From positions 1-12,132 of the forward strand of contig QGUU01000028.1 in the NCBI GenBank assembly GCA_003242525.1: a DNA stretch of 12,132 bases, written 5' to 3'. Shown piece by piece: positions 1 through 6,531 of this stretch. Below the pieces are notes generated by a model. That model was not told the DNA's origin. It saw nothing but the letters and a program-made list of their open reading frames with translations, and did not search any database. Origin of the DNA: Pseudomonadota bacterium (GTDB lineage Bacteria; Pseudomonadota; Alphaproteobacteria; Rhizobiales; Rhizobiaceae). The translations under genes and the position numbers were made by a program. The number at the start of each line of letters is the position of its first letter. The stretch's first letter is position 1.

Positions 1-7
1 GGTTTGA

Positions 8-484
8 TTAATAAGGGGTACCCTCCTCCGTCTCGTCGTCCGGTTGCGGCAGCTCCGTGTTCGACAGATTTGCCTCGATGCGCGCCAGCAGCTTGACGAG
101 GGTCTTCTGGTCCTTCTTGTCGAGGCCCTTCAGTGCCTGCTTCTCCGTTTTCCGAACCGATTTCTCGATTGCGCGGATGGTTTCGCGGCCAGCATCGGTC
201 AAGAATATGTGCGCCTGCCGCGCATCGGAGGACGAAGCGCGCTTTTCGACAAATCCCTGCGCCTGAAGTCTGTTGATCGTCTTGGTGATGGTCGGCGGAC
301 GCACGCCCAGCCGCTCCGCAAGACTTCCGGGCGTCTGCCCGTCCTCGCGGGCAAGCGCCAGCATGATCTGGTCCTGCCCGGCATAGAAACCGTGGGCCAG
401 AAGCCGTGCCGCAAGGGCGGTGCGCGCCAGCCTCGCGGCCGAATGCAACCTGTTCATGGTGGCGGCCCTGTCAGCCTTCGCCAT
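8..484 (-). CDS. MarR-family winged helix-turn-helix transcriptional regulator
   Basis: The 158-residue protein has the usual MarR length and layout. An N-terminal helical dimerisation segment (about 10-48) is followed by a winged helix-turn-helix. The recognition region is about residues 51-76 (TPGSLAERLGVRPPTITKTI), and the wing is about 80-96 and carries the typical D-R pair (SSSDARQAHIFLTDAG). Helices that complete the dimer interface follow, and the protein ends in an acidic tail (PQPDDETEEGTPY). The ATG is supported by a GGAGG Shine-Dalgarno site at 494-490, 5 nt upstream. The family binds palindromic operators as dimers and usually represses its own gene and neighbours, with release by small aromatic ligands or oxidants. 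No conserved redox cysteine is present, since the protein contains no Cys. It is divergent from the cobW-like gene, so the shared 260-nt gap is where an operator is expected. The ligand is unknown. Confidence 0.9.
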   Translation of the reverse strand: MAKADRAATMNRLHSAARLARTALAARLLAHGFYAGQDQIMLALAREDGQTPGSLAERLGVRPPTITKTINRLQAQGFVEKRASSSDARQAHIFLTDAGRETIRAIEKSVRKTEKQALKGLDKKDQKTLVKLLARIEANLSNTELPQPDDETEEGTPY

Positions 485-744
485 GCCTTCCTCCTTCAGG
501 ACGGCGCAACAATAGCGGCACCGAGCACATTGACAACCGAGCTTCCGTGCGGCCGGTCCTTGCCGGCACAGGAAGCAGTGCCCGTGCGTGATGGCAGAAT
601 CTTGTAACGGCTCTACGACAAGGCAAGCCTGCGCGCCATGCAGACAGCTGTTGCCAACGCGTGCTTGGACGGACGTTTTGTGACGTGCAAAAGCCCAGGC
701 CCCATCCTATATGGAAAGCAAATTTCCCCTTCTTGAGGTTCGTC
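485..744. promoter_or_regulatory. Divergent intergenic region between marR-like and cobW-like genes
   Basis: These 260 nt carry no convincing gene. They must hold the promoters for both flanking divergent genes and probably the MarR operator. The clearest structure is the imperfect dyad at 541-576. A perfect TTGACA lies at 530-535 on the plus strand, but no -10-like hexamer sits 16-18 nt downstream. An AT-richer patch at 706-726, just before the cobW-like start, could contain a -10, but no -35 is well placed. I did not find an AT-rich dyad resembling the alphaproteobacterial Zur box that often precedes COG0523 genes. Confidence 0.5.
541..576. repeat. Imperfect inverted repeat (candidate operator or RNA hairpin)
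   Basis: GCTTCC at 541-546 is the exact reverse complement of GGAAGC at 571-576. Inside these arms, GTGC (547-550) pairs with GCAC (566-569), and CCGG (553-556) with CCGG (563-566, sharing its last base with the GCAC arm, so one of these inner stems is shortened by a base). Small bulges separate the paired blocks. The dyad sits 57-92 nt upstream of the MarR start. It could be a MarR operator or a transcript hairpin. No T-tract follows on either strand, so it is not a classical terminator. The dyad itself is visible; its function is inference. Confidence 0.4.
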
Positions 745-1803
745 ATGAGCGAAGCATCCGCACCGATCCCTGTTACCGTGCTCACCGGCTATCTCGGTTC
801 CGGCAAGACGACGCTGCTCAACCGCATTCTCTCGGAGAACCACGGCAAACGCTACGCCGTGATTGTCAACGAATTCGGCGAAATCGGCATCGACAACGAC
901 CTGATCGTGGAATCCGACGAAGAGATTTACGAGATGAACAATGGCTGTGTGTGCTGCACGGTGCGCGGCGACCTCATCCGGGTCGTCGAGGGGCTGATGC
1001 GCAGGCCGGGCCGATTCGATGCCATCCTCGTCGAAACCACCGGCCTCGCCGATCCCGCGCCGGTGGCGCAGACCTTCTTCATGGACGAGGACGTGCGCTC
1101 CAAGACCCGGCTCGACGCGGTCGTGGCGCTGGTCGATGCCAAGCATCTGCCGCTGCGCCTGAAAGACAGCAAGGAGGCGGAGGACCAGATTGCCTTCGCC
1201 GATGTGGTGGTGCTTAACAAGACCGATCTCGTCACGCCCGAAGAATTGCGCGATGTCGAGGCCACGGTGCGCGCCATCAATCCCACCGCGAGAATCCACC
1301 GCACCCAGCGCTCTGCCGTCGATCTCGCCGAAGTGCTCGATCGCGGCGCGTTCGACCTGAAAAGAGCGCTGGAGAACGATCCGCATTTCCTTGATGCGGA
1401 GGAACACGACCACGAGCACGATCATGTTTGCGGCCCGGACTGCGACCATGATCATGAACACCACCATCACGACCATGCGCATCCCGCTGCCATCCACGAC
1501 GTAACCGTACAGTCGATTTCGCTGCGCGGTGGCGAGATGGATTCGAAGAAGTTCTTTCCGTGGATCGAGAAGGTCACGCAGATAGAAGGGCCGAACATCC
1601 TGCGGCTCAAGGGCATCATTGCCTTCAAGGATGACCCGGATCGCTACGTCCTTCAGGGTGTGCACATGATCGTCGAGGGGGATCACCAGCGGCCGTGGAA
1701 GGAAGGGGAAAGGCATGAAAGCCGGCTGGTATTCATAGGCCGCGATCTTGACGCCGAACGGCTGAGGAAAAGCTTCGAGGCGTGTCAGGCGGTCCCCAAC
1801 TGA
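745..1803 (+). CDS. CobW/COG0523-family GTP-binding metallochaperone with His-rich loop
   Basis: The 352-residue protein is a G3E-family P-loop GTPase. It has Walker A GYLGSGKT (15-22), the diagnostic CxCC metal motif CVCC (68-71), a Walker B/switch segment ending ETTG (97-100), and the guanine-specificity motif NKTD (158-161). A His/Asp/Glu-rich loop follows at about 217-251, with a CGPDC motif inside it, and then the C-terminal CobW_C domain (about 253-350). Known relatives deliver zinc, or in some cases cobalt or other metals, to client enzymes. CobW itself acts in cobalamin synthesis, but no cobalamin genes are visible here, so a zinc-type chaperone is more likely. I chose the ATG at 745 because GAGG at 735-738 lies 6 nt upstream and the P-loop then falls at the usual distance. 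An in-frame GTG at 661 would add 28 residues with no family resemblance. The WD40 gene follows after 54 nt and is probably co-transcribed. Confidence 0.9.
   Translation: MSEASAPIPVTVLTGYLGSGKTTLLNRILSENHGKRYAVIVNEFGEIGIDNDLIVESDEEIYEMNNGCVCCTVRGDLIRVVEGLMRRPGRFDAILVETTGLADPAPVAQTFFMDEDVRSKTRLDAVVALVDAKHLPLRLKDSKEAEDQIAFADVVVLNKTDLVTPEELRDVEATVRAINPTARIHRTQRSAVDLAEVLDRGAFDLKRALENDPHFLDAEEHDHEHDHVCGPDCDHDHEHHHHDHAHPAAIHDVTVQSISLRGGEMDSKKFFPWIEKVTQIEGPNILRLKGIIAFKDDPDRYVLQGVHMIVEGDHQRPWKEGERHESRLVFIGRDLDAERLRKSFEACQAVPN
1448..1497 (+). other. His-rich metal-binding loop encoded in the cobW-like gene
   Basis: The codons in and just upstream of this stretch specify a dense run of His with alternating Asp/Glu (protein residues about 221-251), including a CGPDC pair just before it. 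Such loops between the GTPase and C-terminal domains are known in COG0523 proteins and bind Zn(II), Ni(II) or Co(II). The local sequence is a low-complexity run of CAT/CAC, GAC and GAG codons, and its length may vary between strains. Confidence 0.6.
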
Positions 1804-1857
1804 CACAGCCTGATCCGCTTTCTTGCCGAACTCGCCCCGCTCGGATAAGCAGCCTTC

Positions 1858-2832
1858 ATGCCTACAGTCGCACCGCTCGATCTCGACGGCCATTGCGTCG
1901 CTGCCGTCTTCCTGAACGATATACCGCATTTCGCACTGGCCGACGGGTCCGTGCACCGGCTCGACCATGGCCACAAGACGGTGCAGGCCAATGACGGAAT
2001 GCTGGCGGCGGCACATGACCCCGCGAACCAGCGGCTGGTGACCGGAGGGGAAGACGGCAAGGTTTTTGCGGTCAAGGCCGACGGCACGGCTGTTGAGCTG
2101 GGCGGCGCCGGCAAGAAATGGATCACCAGCATAGCTGCCGGGCCGCAGGGCGCGGTGGCCTATGGCGCTGGGCGCAGCGCCTTCGTGCGCCTCGCCGACG
2201 GCACCATCAAGGAATTCCAGCACGCCAGGACCGTCGAGGGCGTGGCCTTTGCACCCAGGGGCCTGCGCATTGGCGTCGCCCGCTATAACGGTGCGACACT
2301 GCATTTCCCGGCAGCAGAGGGCAAGCCGCTGGAGCTTGAGTGGGCTGGCGCGCACACCGGCATCACCTTCTCGCCCGACGGCAATTTCGTGGTCACGACC
2401 ATGCAGGAGAATGCGCTGCACGGCTGGAAGCTTTCCGACGGCAAGCACATGCGCATGTCCGGCTATCCGGCCAAGGTAAAAAGCCTCTCCTGGGCGGTCA
2501 GGGGCCGCTGGCTGGCCAGTTCCGGCGCGCCGGCTGCCATCGTCTGGCCGTTTCATGCCAAGGACGGGCCAATGGGCAAGGCGCCGCTGGAACTCGGCAC
2601 GCGCGGTGATGCCATGGTGACGTGCGTCTCCTGCCACCCCAGCCAAGAGGTGGTGGCCATCGGCTACGAGGACGGCATGGTTCTGGCCGCGCGCTTCGCC
2701 GACCAGAAGGAAGTGCTCCTGCGGCGACCCGGCAAGGGCGCGATCACCTCCATGATGTGGGATCGGGAAGAGCGCCGCATCGCGTTCGGCAGCGCCGCCG
2801 GCGATTGTGGCGTCATTGACATAGCCGCCTGA
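1858..2832 (+). CDS. WD40 repeat beta-propeller protein
   Basis: The 324-residue protein has degenerate WD40 repeats spaced about 40 residues apart. Recognisable blade ends include RLVTGGEDGKVFAV, GITFSPDGNFVVTTMQEN-LHGWKL, WLASSGAPAAIVWPF, EVVAIGYEDGMVLAARF and RIAFGSAAGDCGVI. This fits a seven-bladed propeller without any fused domain. There is no signal peptide or membrane segment, so it is probably cytosolic. The Shine-Dalgarno site before the ATG is weak, which would fit reliance on read-through from the cobW-like gene 54 nt upstream. Propellers of this kind are scaffolds without catalysis. Its position directly after a metallochaperone GTPase suggests, but does not prove, that it is a client or partner in metal handling. 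A CVSCH pentapeptide near residue 260 resembles a haem-c site but is not one in this cytosolic context. Confidence 0.85.
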   Translation: MPTVAPLDLDGHCVAAVFLNDIPHFALADGSVHRLDHGHKTVQANDGMLAAAHDPANQRLVTGGEDGKVFAVKADGTAVELGGAGKKWITSIAAGPQGAVAYGAGRSAFVRLADGTIKEFQHARTVEGVAFAPRGLRIGVARYNGATLHFPAAEGKPLELEWAGAHTGITFSPDGNFVVTTMQENALHGWKLSDGKHMRMSGYPAKVKSLSWAVRGRWLASSGAPAAIVWPFHAKDGPMGKAPLELGTRGDAMVTCVSCHPSQEVVAIGYEDGMVLAARFADQKEVLLRRPGKGAITSMMWDREERRIAFGSAAGDCGVIDIAA

Positions 2833-2929
2833 CCGCCGGCCCGCGCTACTGATCCACAGGCCGACCATTGCCTGCCCGCAGGGGGGAGGCTACAACTCTC
2901 GCCAAGAGGGGCAACCAGACAGGCAAATC

Positions 2930-4312
2930 TTGGGTCCGACAAGGGCGGCAACGGCATATCAAGGCGGGATACCCGCCGCGCGCATTGCAGAACTTCATGA
3001 GGTGGAGGCAAGGGCGTTCCTTGCCGCTCGGCCGAAATCTGCAGCCAGCATCGACAATGGCATCGAGGGTTTCTTCGACGGAGTGCCGATGCACTGGATG
3101 ACGGACTGGCCCACACCATTTCCGATCGTGGTCGCCGAGGCGAGAGGAGCCCGAATCGCCGACATCGATGGCAACAGGCTCGACGACTTCTGCCTGGGCG
3201 ATACCGGCTCGATGTTCGGCCACTCGCCCCCACCGGTGGCGCGCGCCATCCGCCGACAGGCGGGACGCGGCCTTACCTACATGCTCCCGTCCGAAGATGC
3301 GCTGGTGCTCGGCCACCTGTTGGCTGCGCGTTTCGGCCTTCCGTTCTGGCAGATAGCCACAACCGCCACCGACGCCAACCGGTTTGCGCTGAGGGTCGCG
3401 CGCGCAGTGACCGGACGCGACAAGGTTCTTGTCTTCAACGGCTGCTATCATGGCTCCGTGGACGAGACGATGGTGCGACTGAAAGACGGCAGGCCGGTGA
3501 ACCGCCCTGGACTCGCCGGCGAGTTCCGAGACCTCACGCAACGTACGAAGATCGTCGAGTTCAACGACATCGGCGCCCTGCAGGCGGCGCTCGAAGACCG
3601 CGACGTAGCCTGCGTCATCACCGAACCGGTGCTCACCAACTCCTGCATGGTGCTGCCGCAGCCGGGCTTCCACGAGGCATTGCGCAAGCTGACGCGCGAA
3701 ACGGGAACGCTGCTGCTGATCGACGAGACGCATACGATTTCCACCGGACCGGGCGGCTACACCAAGGCGTTCGGGCTGGAGCCCGACCTGTTCGTGCTCG
3801 GCAAGCCCGTAGCCGGCGGTGTGCCGGCCAGCGTGTGGGGGATGAGCGAGGCGGTTGCCTCCCGTTATGCAGCCTACAATCAGACAAAGGAACCCGGCTA
3901 TTCCGGCATGGGCACGACACTGTCGGCCAACCCGCTCCAGTTCGCAGCGATGCGCGCAACGCTGGAAGAGGTGATGACGGAGCAAAACTACGCTCATATG
4001 GAGCGACTTGCCAGGAAGCTGGAGGCCGGGCTGGCCGCCGTCATCGACCGCTTCGGCCTGCCGTGGCATGTCGCGCGCGTGGGCGCGCGGGTGGAATTCA
4101 TCTGCGCGCCGGGACCACTTGCGAACGGCGCGCAGGCCGAGACCGCACATGCGCCAAAGCTTGAGGCCGCTATTCATCTCGCACTGGTGAACCGCGGCGT
4201 ACTTATCGCCCCCTTCCACAACATGATGCTTATTTCACCAGCTACCGCCGCGGCGCAGGTGAACAGGCTCATTTCCGCCTTCGCCGATGCCGCTGCGGAG
4301 CTGACACGATGA
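2930..4312 (+). CDS. Class III PLP aminotransferase, glutamate-1-semialdehyde aminomutase-like
   Basis: The 460-residue protein has the fold-type I class III landmarks. A cofactor-phosphate loop lies near ATTATDANRFALRVARAVTG (143-162), YHG is at 173-175, the PLP-ring Asp is in LLIDETHT (Asp265), and the Schiff-base Lys is in LGKPVAGG (Lys292). The N-terminal region (GVPMHWMTDWPTPFP, DIDGNRLDDFCLGDTGSMFGHSP) resembles the GSAM-like aspartate aminotransferase family more than haem-pathway HemL. The substrate is not readable from sequence. The start is uncertain. The frame is open far upstream and the first usual start codon is TTG at 2930, with only a weak GACAGG 6 nt before it. A GTG at 3002 would cut into the recognisable ARIAELHEVEARAF helix, so TTG is preferred. 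The glutamine-synthetase-like gene follows 31 nt later, suggesting joint transcription and a shared catabolic route. Confidence 0.85.
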   Translation: MGPTRAATAYQGGIPAARIAELHEVEARAFLAARPKSAASIDNGIEGFFDGVPMHWMTDWPTPFPIVVAEARGARIADIDGNRLDDFCLGDTGSMFGHSPPPVARAIRRQAGRGLTYMLPSEDALVLGHLLAARFGLPFWQIATTATDANRFALRVARAVTGRDKVLVFNGCYHGSVDETMVRLKDGRPVNRPGLAGEFRDLTQRTKIVEFNDIGALQAALEDRDVACVITEPVLTNSCMVLPQPGFHEALRKLTRETGTLLLIDETHTISTGPGGYTKAFGLEPDLFVLGKPVAGGVPASVWGMSEAVASRYAAYNQTKEPGYSGMGTTLSANPLQFAAMRATLEEVMTEQNYAHMERLARKLEAGLAAVIDRFGLPWHVARVGARVEFICAPGPLANGAQAETAHAPKLEAAIHLALVNRGVLIAPFHNMMLISPATAAAQVNRLISAFADAAAELTR

Positions 4313-4343
4313 AGCTAGCCGACCGATCAATCCGAGTTAAACC

Positions 4344-5732
4344 ATGATATCACCATCGGGCGCCACGCCCGCCGAAGCAAAGGCCTTTCTCGACAAGCAT
4401 CCCGAAATCCAGGCGATCGACGTTATCCTTACCGACGCCAACGGCATCGGACGCGGCAAGATCATCCGCCGGCACGAGTTGGAAGGTCTCTACAAACGCG
4501 GCCGCCACATGCCGATCTCGATCCTCGGACTCGATATAGCCGGGGAGGACGTGGACGAAACGGGCCTTGTGTGGGACACGGGCGACAGGGACGTCAATGC
4601 CTGGCCGATTCCAGGCACTTTGGTGCCGCTGCACGGAACCGAGCCTCCGCGCGCCCAAGTGTTGACGGCGATGTATCATCCCGACGGTTCGCCCGTTATG
4701 TCGGACCCCCGGCATGTGCTGTCGCGTCAGGTCGATCTGCTGGCCGCGAAGGGACTTCATCCGGCGGGCGCCTTCGAGCTGGAATTCTTCCTGCTTTCCC
4801 CCGACCGGGACACCGAGGGCAGGATTCAGCCGGCGGCGACAATCCTGGATGGCCGCAGAAGCTGCAAGACGGAGGTCTATTCGGTCGATCACCTGCACGA
4901 CATGGAGCCACTCTTCGCCGACATATACGCGGCGGCCGAGGAACAGAACATTCCAGCCGAAACCATCATCTCCGAATATGCGCCGGGACAATACGAGCTG
5001 ACGCTGAACTACCGCACCGACATGCTCCGGGCGGCGGATGACCTTGTCATGCTCAAGCGCATTGTGCGCGCCCAGGCGCGGCGTCACGGCGTCGTCGCCT
5101 GTTTCATGGCCAAGCCGTTCGAGAAATATTCTGGCTCGGGAATGCATCTGCATGTGTCGTTGCAGAATGATTCCGGCCAGAACGTCTTTGCCGAGGCGGA
5201 AGGGGAGCGCTGGTCTCCGACACTGCTTCACGCGCTGGGCGGACTAGCGCAGACCATGGCCGAATCCATGCTGGTCTTTGCGCCCCATGTGAATTCGTGG
5301 CGGCGTTTCGTGGCCCAGTCCTACGCTCCCATCGCGCCCACATGGGGAGTCAACAACCGCTCCGTGGCGCTGCGCATTCCGGCCGGAGAACTCGAGGCAC
5401 GCCGCATAGAGCATCGTCCATCAGGTGTCGACGCCAATCCCTATCTGGTCGCTGCGACGGTGCTGGCCGGGATCTCCAAAGGCATTGATGAAAAGCTGGA
5501 CCCGGGCCCGGGGGTAACCGGCAACGGTTATGAAACCGCCGGCGATGCATGTGCAGCAATGCCTGTCGACTGGCATTCGGCCATCGACGCCGCGCGGAAA
5601 TCCAGATTCGTGAAGGAAGCGCTCGGTCCCGAGCTGCACAAGACGTTCATTGCCGTCAAGGAGGCCGAGTGGCTTCGTGTGGCGCGGACGGTTCACGAAC
5701 TGGACTATCAGCTTTATCTGCACGAGGTCTGA
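4344..5732 (+). CDS. Glutamine synthetase-family ligase, gamma-glutamylpolyamine synthetase (PuuA)-like
   Basis: The 462-residue protein is a full-length glutamine-synthetase-fold enzyme. The predicted metal and substrate ligands are in place: Glu145 and Glu147 (FELEF), Glu211 and Glu218 (EYAPGQYE), His268 (GSGMHLHVS), Arg339 (NNRSVALRIP) and Glu356/Arg358 (IEHRPSGVDANPYL). The N-terminal beta-grasp segment (DVILTDANGIGRGKIIRRHEL) and the shape of the SEYAPGQYE region are those of the PuuA/GlnA3-like branch, which glutamylates amines such as putrescine, rather than housekeeping GlnA. The adenylylation-site region typical of GlnA (a conserved NLY motif) is not apparent near the C terminus. The family reaction is ATP + glutamate + amine to gamma-glutamylamide. 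The amine here is unknown. The neighbouring aminotransferase could act on the amine or its product. The Shine-Dalgarno site is weak. UdgX lies about 80 nt downstream on the same strand. Confidence 0.85.
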   Translation: MISPSGATPAEAKAFLDKHPEIQAIDVILTDANGIGRGKIIRRHELEGLYKRGRHMPISILGLDIAGEDVDETGLVWDTGDRDVNAWPIPGTLVPLHGTEPPRAQVLTAMYHPDGSPVMSDPRHVLSRQVDLLAAKGLHPAGAFELEFFLLSPDRDTEGRIQPAATILDGRRSCKTEVYSVDHLHDMEPLFADIYAAAEEQNIPAETIISEYAPGQYELTLNYRTDMLRAADDLVMLKRIVRAQARRHGVVACFMAKPFEKYSGSGMHLHVSLQNDSGQNVFAEAEGERWSPTLLHALGGLAQTMAESMLVFAPHVNSWRRFVAQSYAPIAPTWGVNNRSVALRIPAGELEARRIEHRPSGVDANPYLVAATVLAGISKGIDEKLDPGPGVTGNGYETAGDACAAMPVDWHSAIDAARKSRFVKEALGPELHKTFIAVKEAEWLRVARTVHELDYQLYLHEV

Positions 5733-5815
5733 GAGGTCTTTTCGCGGCCAACCGGAACCCGGCGGCGGGCCTGGCCATTCCTGATCCGAAAACAGGAGCG
5801 GCCCAGGCCGTGGGC

Positions 5816-6502
5816 ATGATGGTTGCCCGAAACATGCAGGCTGACCCTAGCGCCGCCCGGTCGCGGTCCGGGCCTGACCCCGGAAGGGCTGCAGCGAAGG
5901 CGGAGGACAGGGGTGACTACGCCTCGCTTGCCGAGGCGAGGGATGCTGCGGCAGCATGCCGGCGCTGCCCGCTCTGGCGCAACGCCACCCAGACAGTATT
6001 CGGAGAAGGTCCGGAAAGCGCCGAGGTCCTTTTCCTTGGCGAACAGCCGGGCTCCCAGGAGGATCTTGCCGGCCGGCCCTTCGTCGGGCCGGCGGGGAAA
6101 CTGTTCAACGCACTGCTGGACGAGGCGGGCATTGCCCGGCACAGGGCCTATGTCACCAATGCAGTAAAGCATTTCAAGTTCGAGCCCCGCGGCAAGCGCC
6201 GCATCCACTCCAAGCCCAATGCGGGCGAAATAAGGGCCTGCCGCTGGTGGGCGGATCACGAACTCGCCCTGGTAAGGCCGAAAATCGCTGTTGCCCTTGG
6301 CGCGACCGCCATACAATCCCTGCTTGGCAAGGCGATGCCTGTAACCGGGATGCGCGGCCGGGTGATAAGGCGAGACGACGGCTTGCGCGTGTTCATCACC
6401 GTTCACCCCTCCTACATTCTGCGCATCCGTGGCGAGGCCGACAGGCAGGCGGAGCGGGCGCGGTTTCTGGAGGATATGACAGCGGTTAAGGAACTGCTTT
6501 GA
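5816..6502 (+). CDS. udgX: UdgX-family uracil-DNA-binding protein
   Basis: The 228-residue protein belongs to the Fe-S uracil-DNA glycosylase superfamily and carries the UdgX signature. Motif 1 is GEQPGSQEDLAGRPFVGPAG (75-94), with TNAVKHFKF at 114-122. The insertion GKRRIHSKP (126-134) contains His131, equivalent to the histidine of Mycobacterium smegmatis UdgX that forms a covalent bond with the sugar at the excised uracil site. HPSYILR (197-203) is the second catalytic motif. Likely 4Fe-4S ligands are Cys48, Cys51 and Cys142. The position that is Cys in family 4 enzymes is His119 here, as in UdgX proteins. The first 35 residues are Ala/Pro/Arg-rich and probably disordered. The start is uncertain: tandem ATGs at 5816 and 5819, ATG 5834, or GTG 5810, which is better spaced (11 nt) from AGGAG at 5794-5798. 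The protein binds uracil in DNA tightly and is thought to act in DNA damage tolerance or repair. Confidence 0.9.
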   Translation: MMVARNMQADPSAARSRSGPDPGRAAAKAEDRGDYASLAEARDAAAACRRCPLWRNATQTVFGEGPESAEVLFLGEQPGSQEDLAGRPFVGPAGKLFNALLDEAGIARHRAYVTNAVKHFKFEPRGKRRIHSKPNAGEIRACRWWADHELALVRPKIAVALGATAIQSLLGKAMPVTGMRGRVIRRDDGLRVFITVHPSYILRIRGEADRQAERARFLEDMTAVKELL

Positions 6503-6531
6503 GCGGTCCGGCCACTTCAGAAGTCGATGGA

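Noticed and set aside
530..535. Perfect TTGACA, possible -35 for the cobW-like gene
   Set aside because: There is no -10-like hexamer 16-18 nt downstream, where the sequence is GC-rich, and the site is more than 200 nt from the start codon.
485..744. Zur box upstream of the cobW-like gene
   Set aside because: COG0523 genes are often Zur-regulated, but no AT-rich GTTAT/ATAAC-type dyad is visible in the gap.
661..744. Upstream GTG start extending the cobW-like protein by 28 residues
   Set aside because: The added residues do not resemble the family, and the ATG at 745 has a well-placed GAGG.
2629..2643. CVSCH (CxxCH) haem-c motif in the WD40 protein
   Set aside because: The protein has no signal peptide and the motif lies in a propeller strand (VTCVSCHPSQ). 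Haem attachment needs export, so this is coincidence.
613..2868. Very long open frame on the minus strand opposite the cobW-like and WD40 genes
   Set aside because: Its translation shows no family motif, and it lies antisense to two genes with clear conserved motifs. Long antisense frames are expected in GC-rich coding DNA.
2846..4219. Long open frame on the minus strand opposite the aminotransferase gene
   Set aside because: It mirrors a gene with clear PLP-enzyme motifs and has no recognisable domain of its own.
5549..5815. Upstream extension of the UdgX frame into the ligase gene
   Set aside because: It overlaps the end of the glutamine-synthetase-like gene in another frame, and its translation has no resemblance to UdgX proteins.
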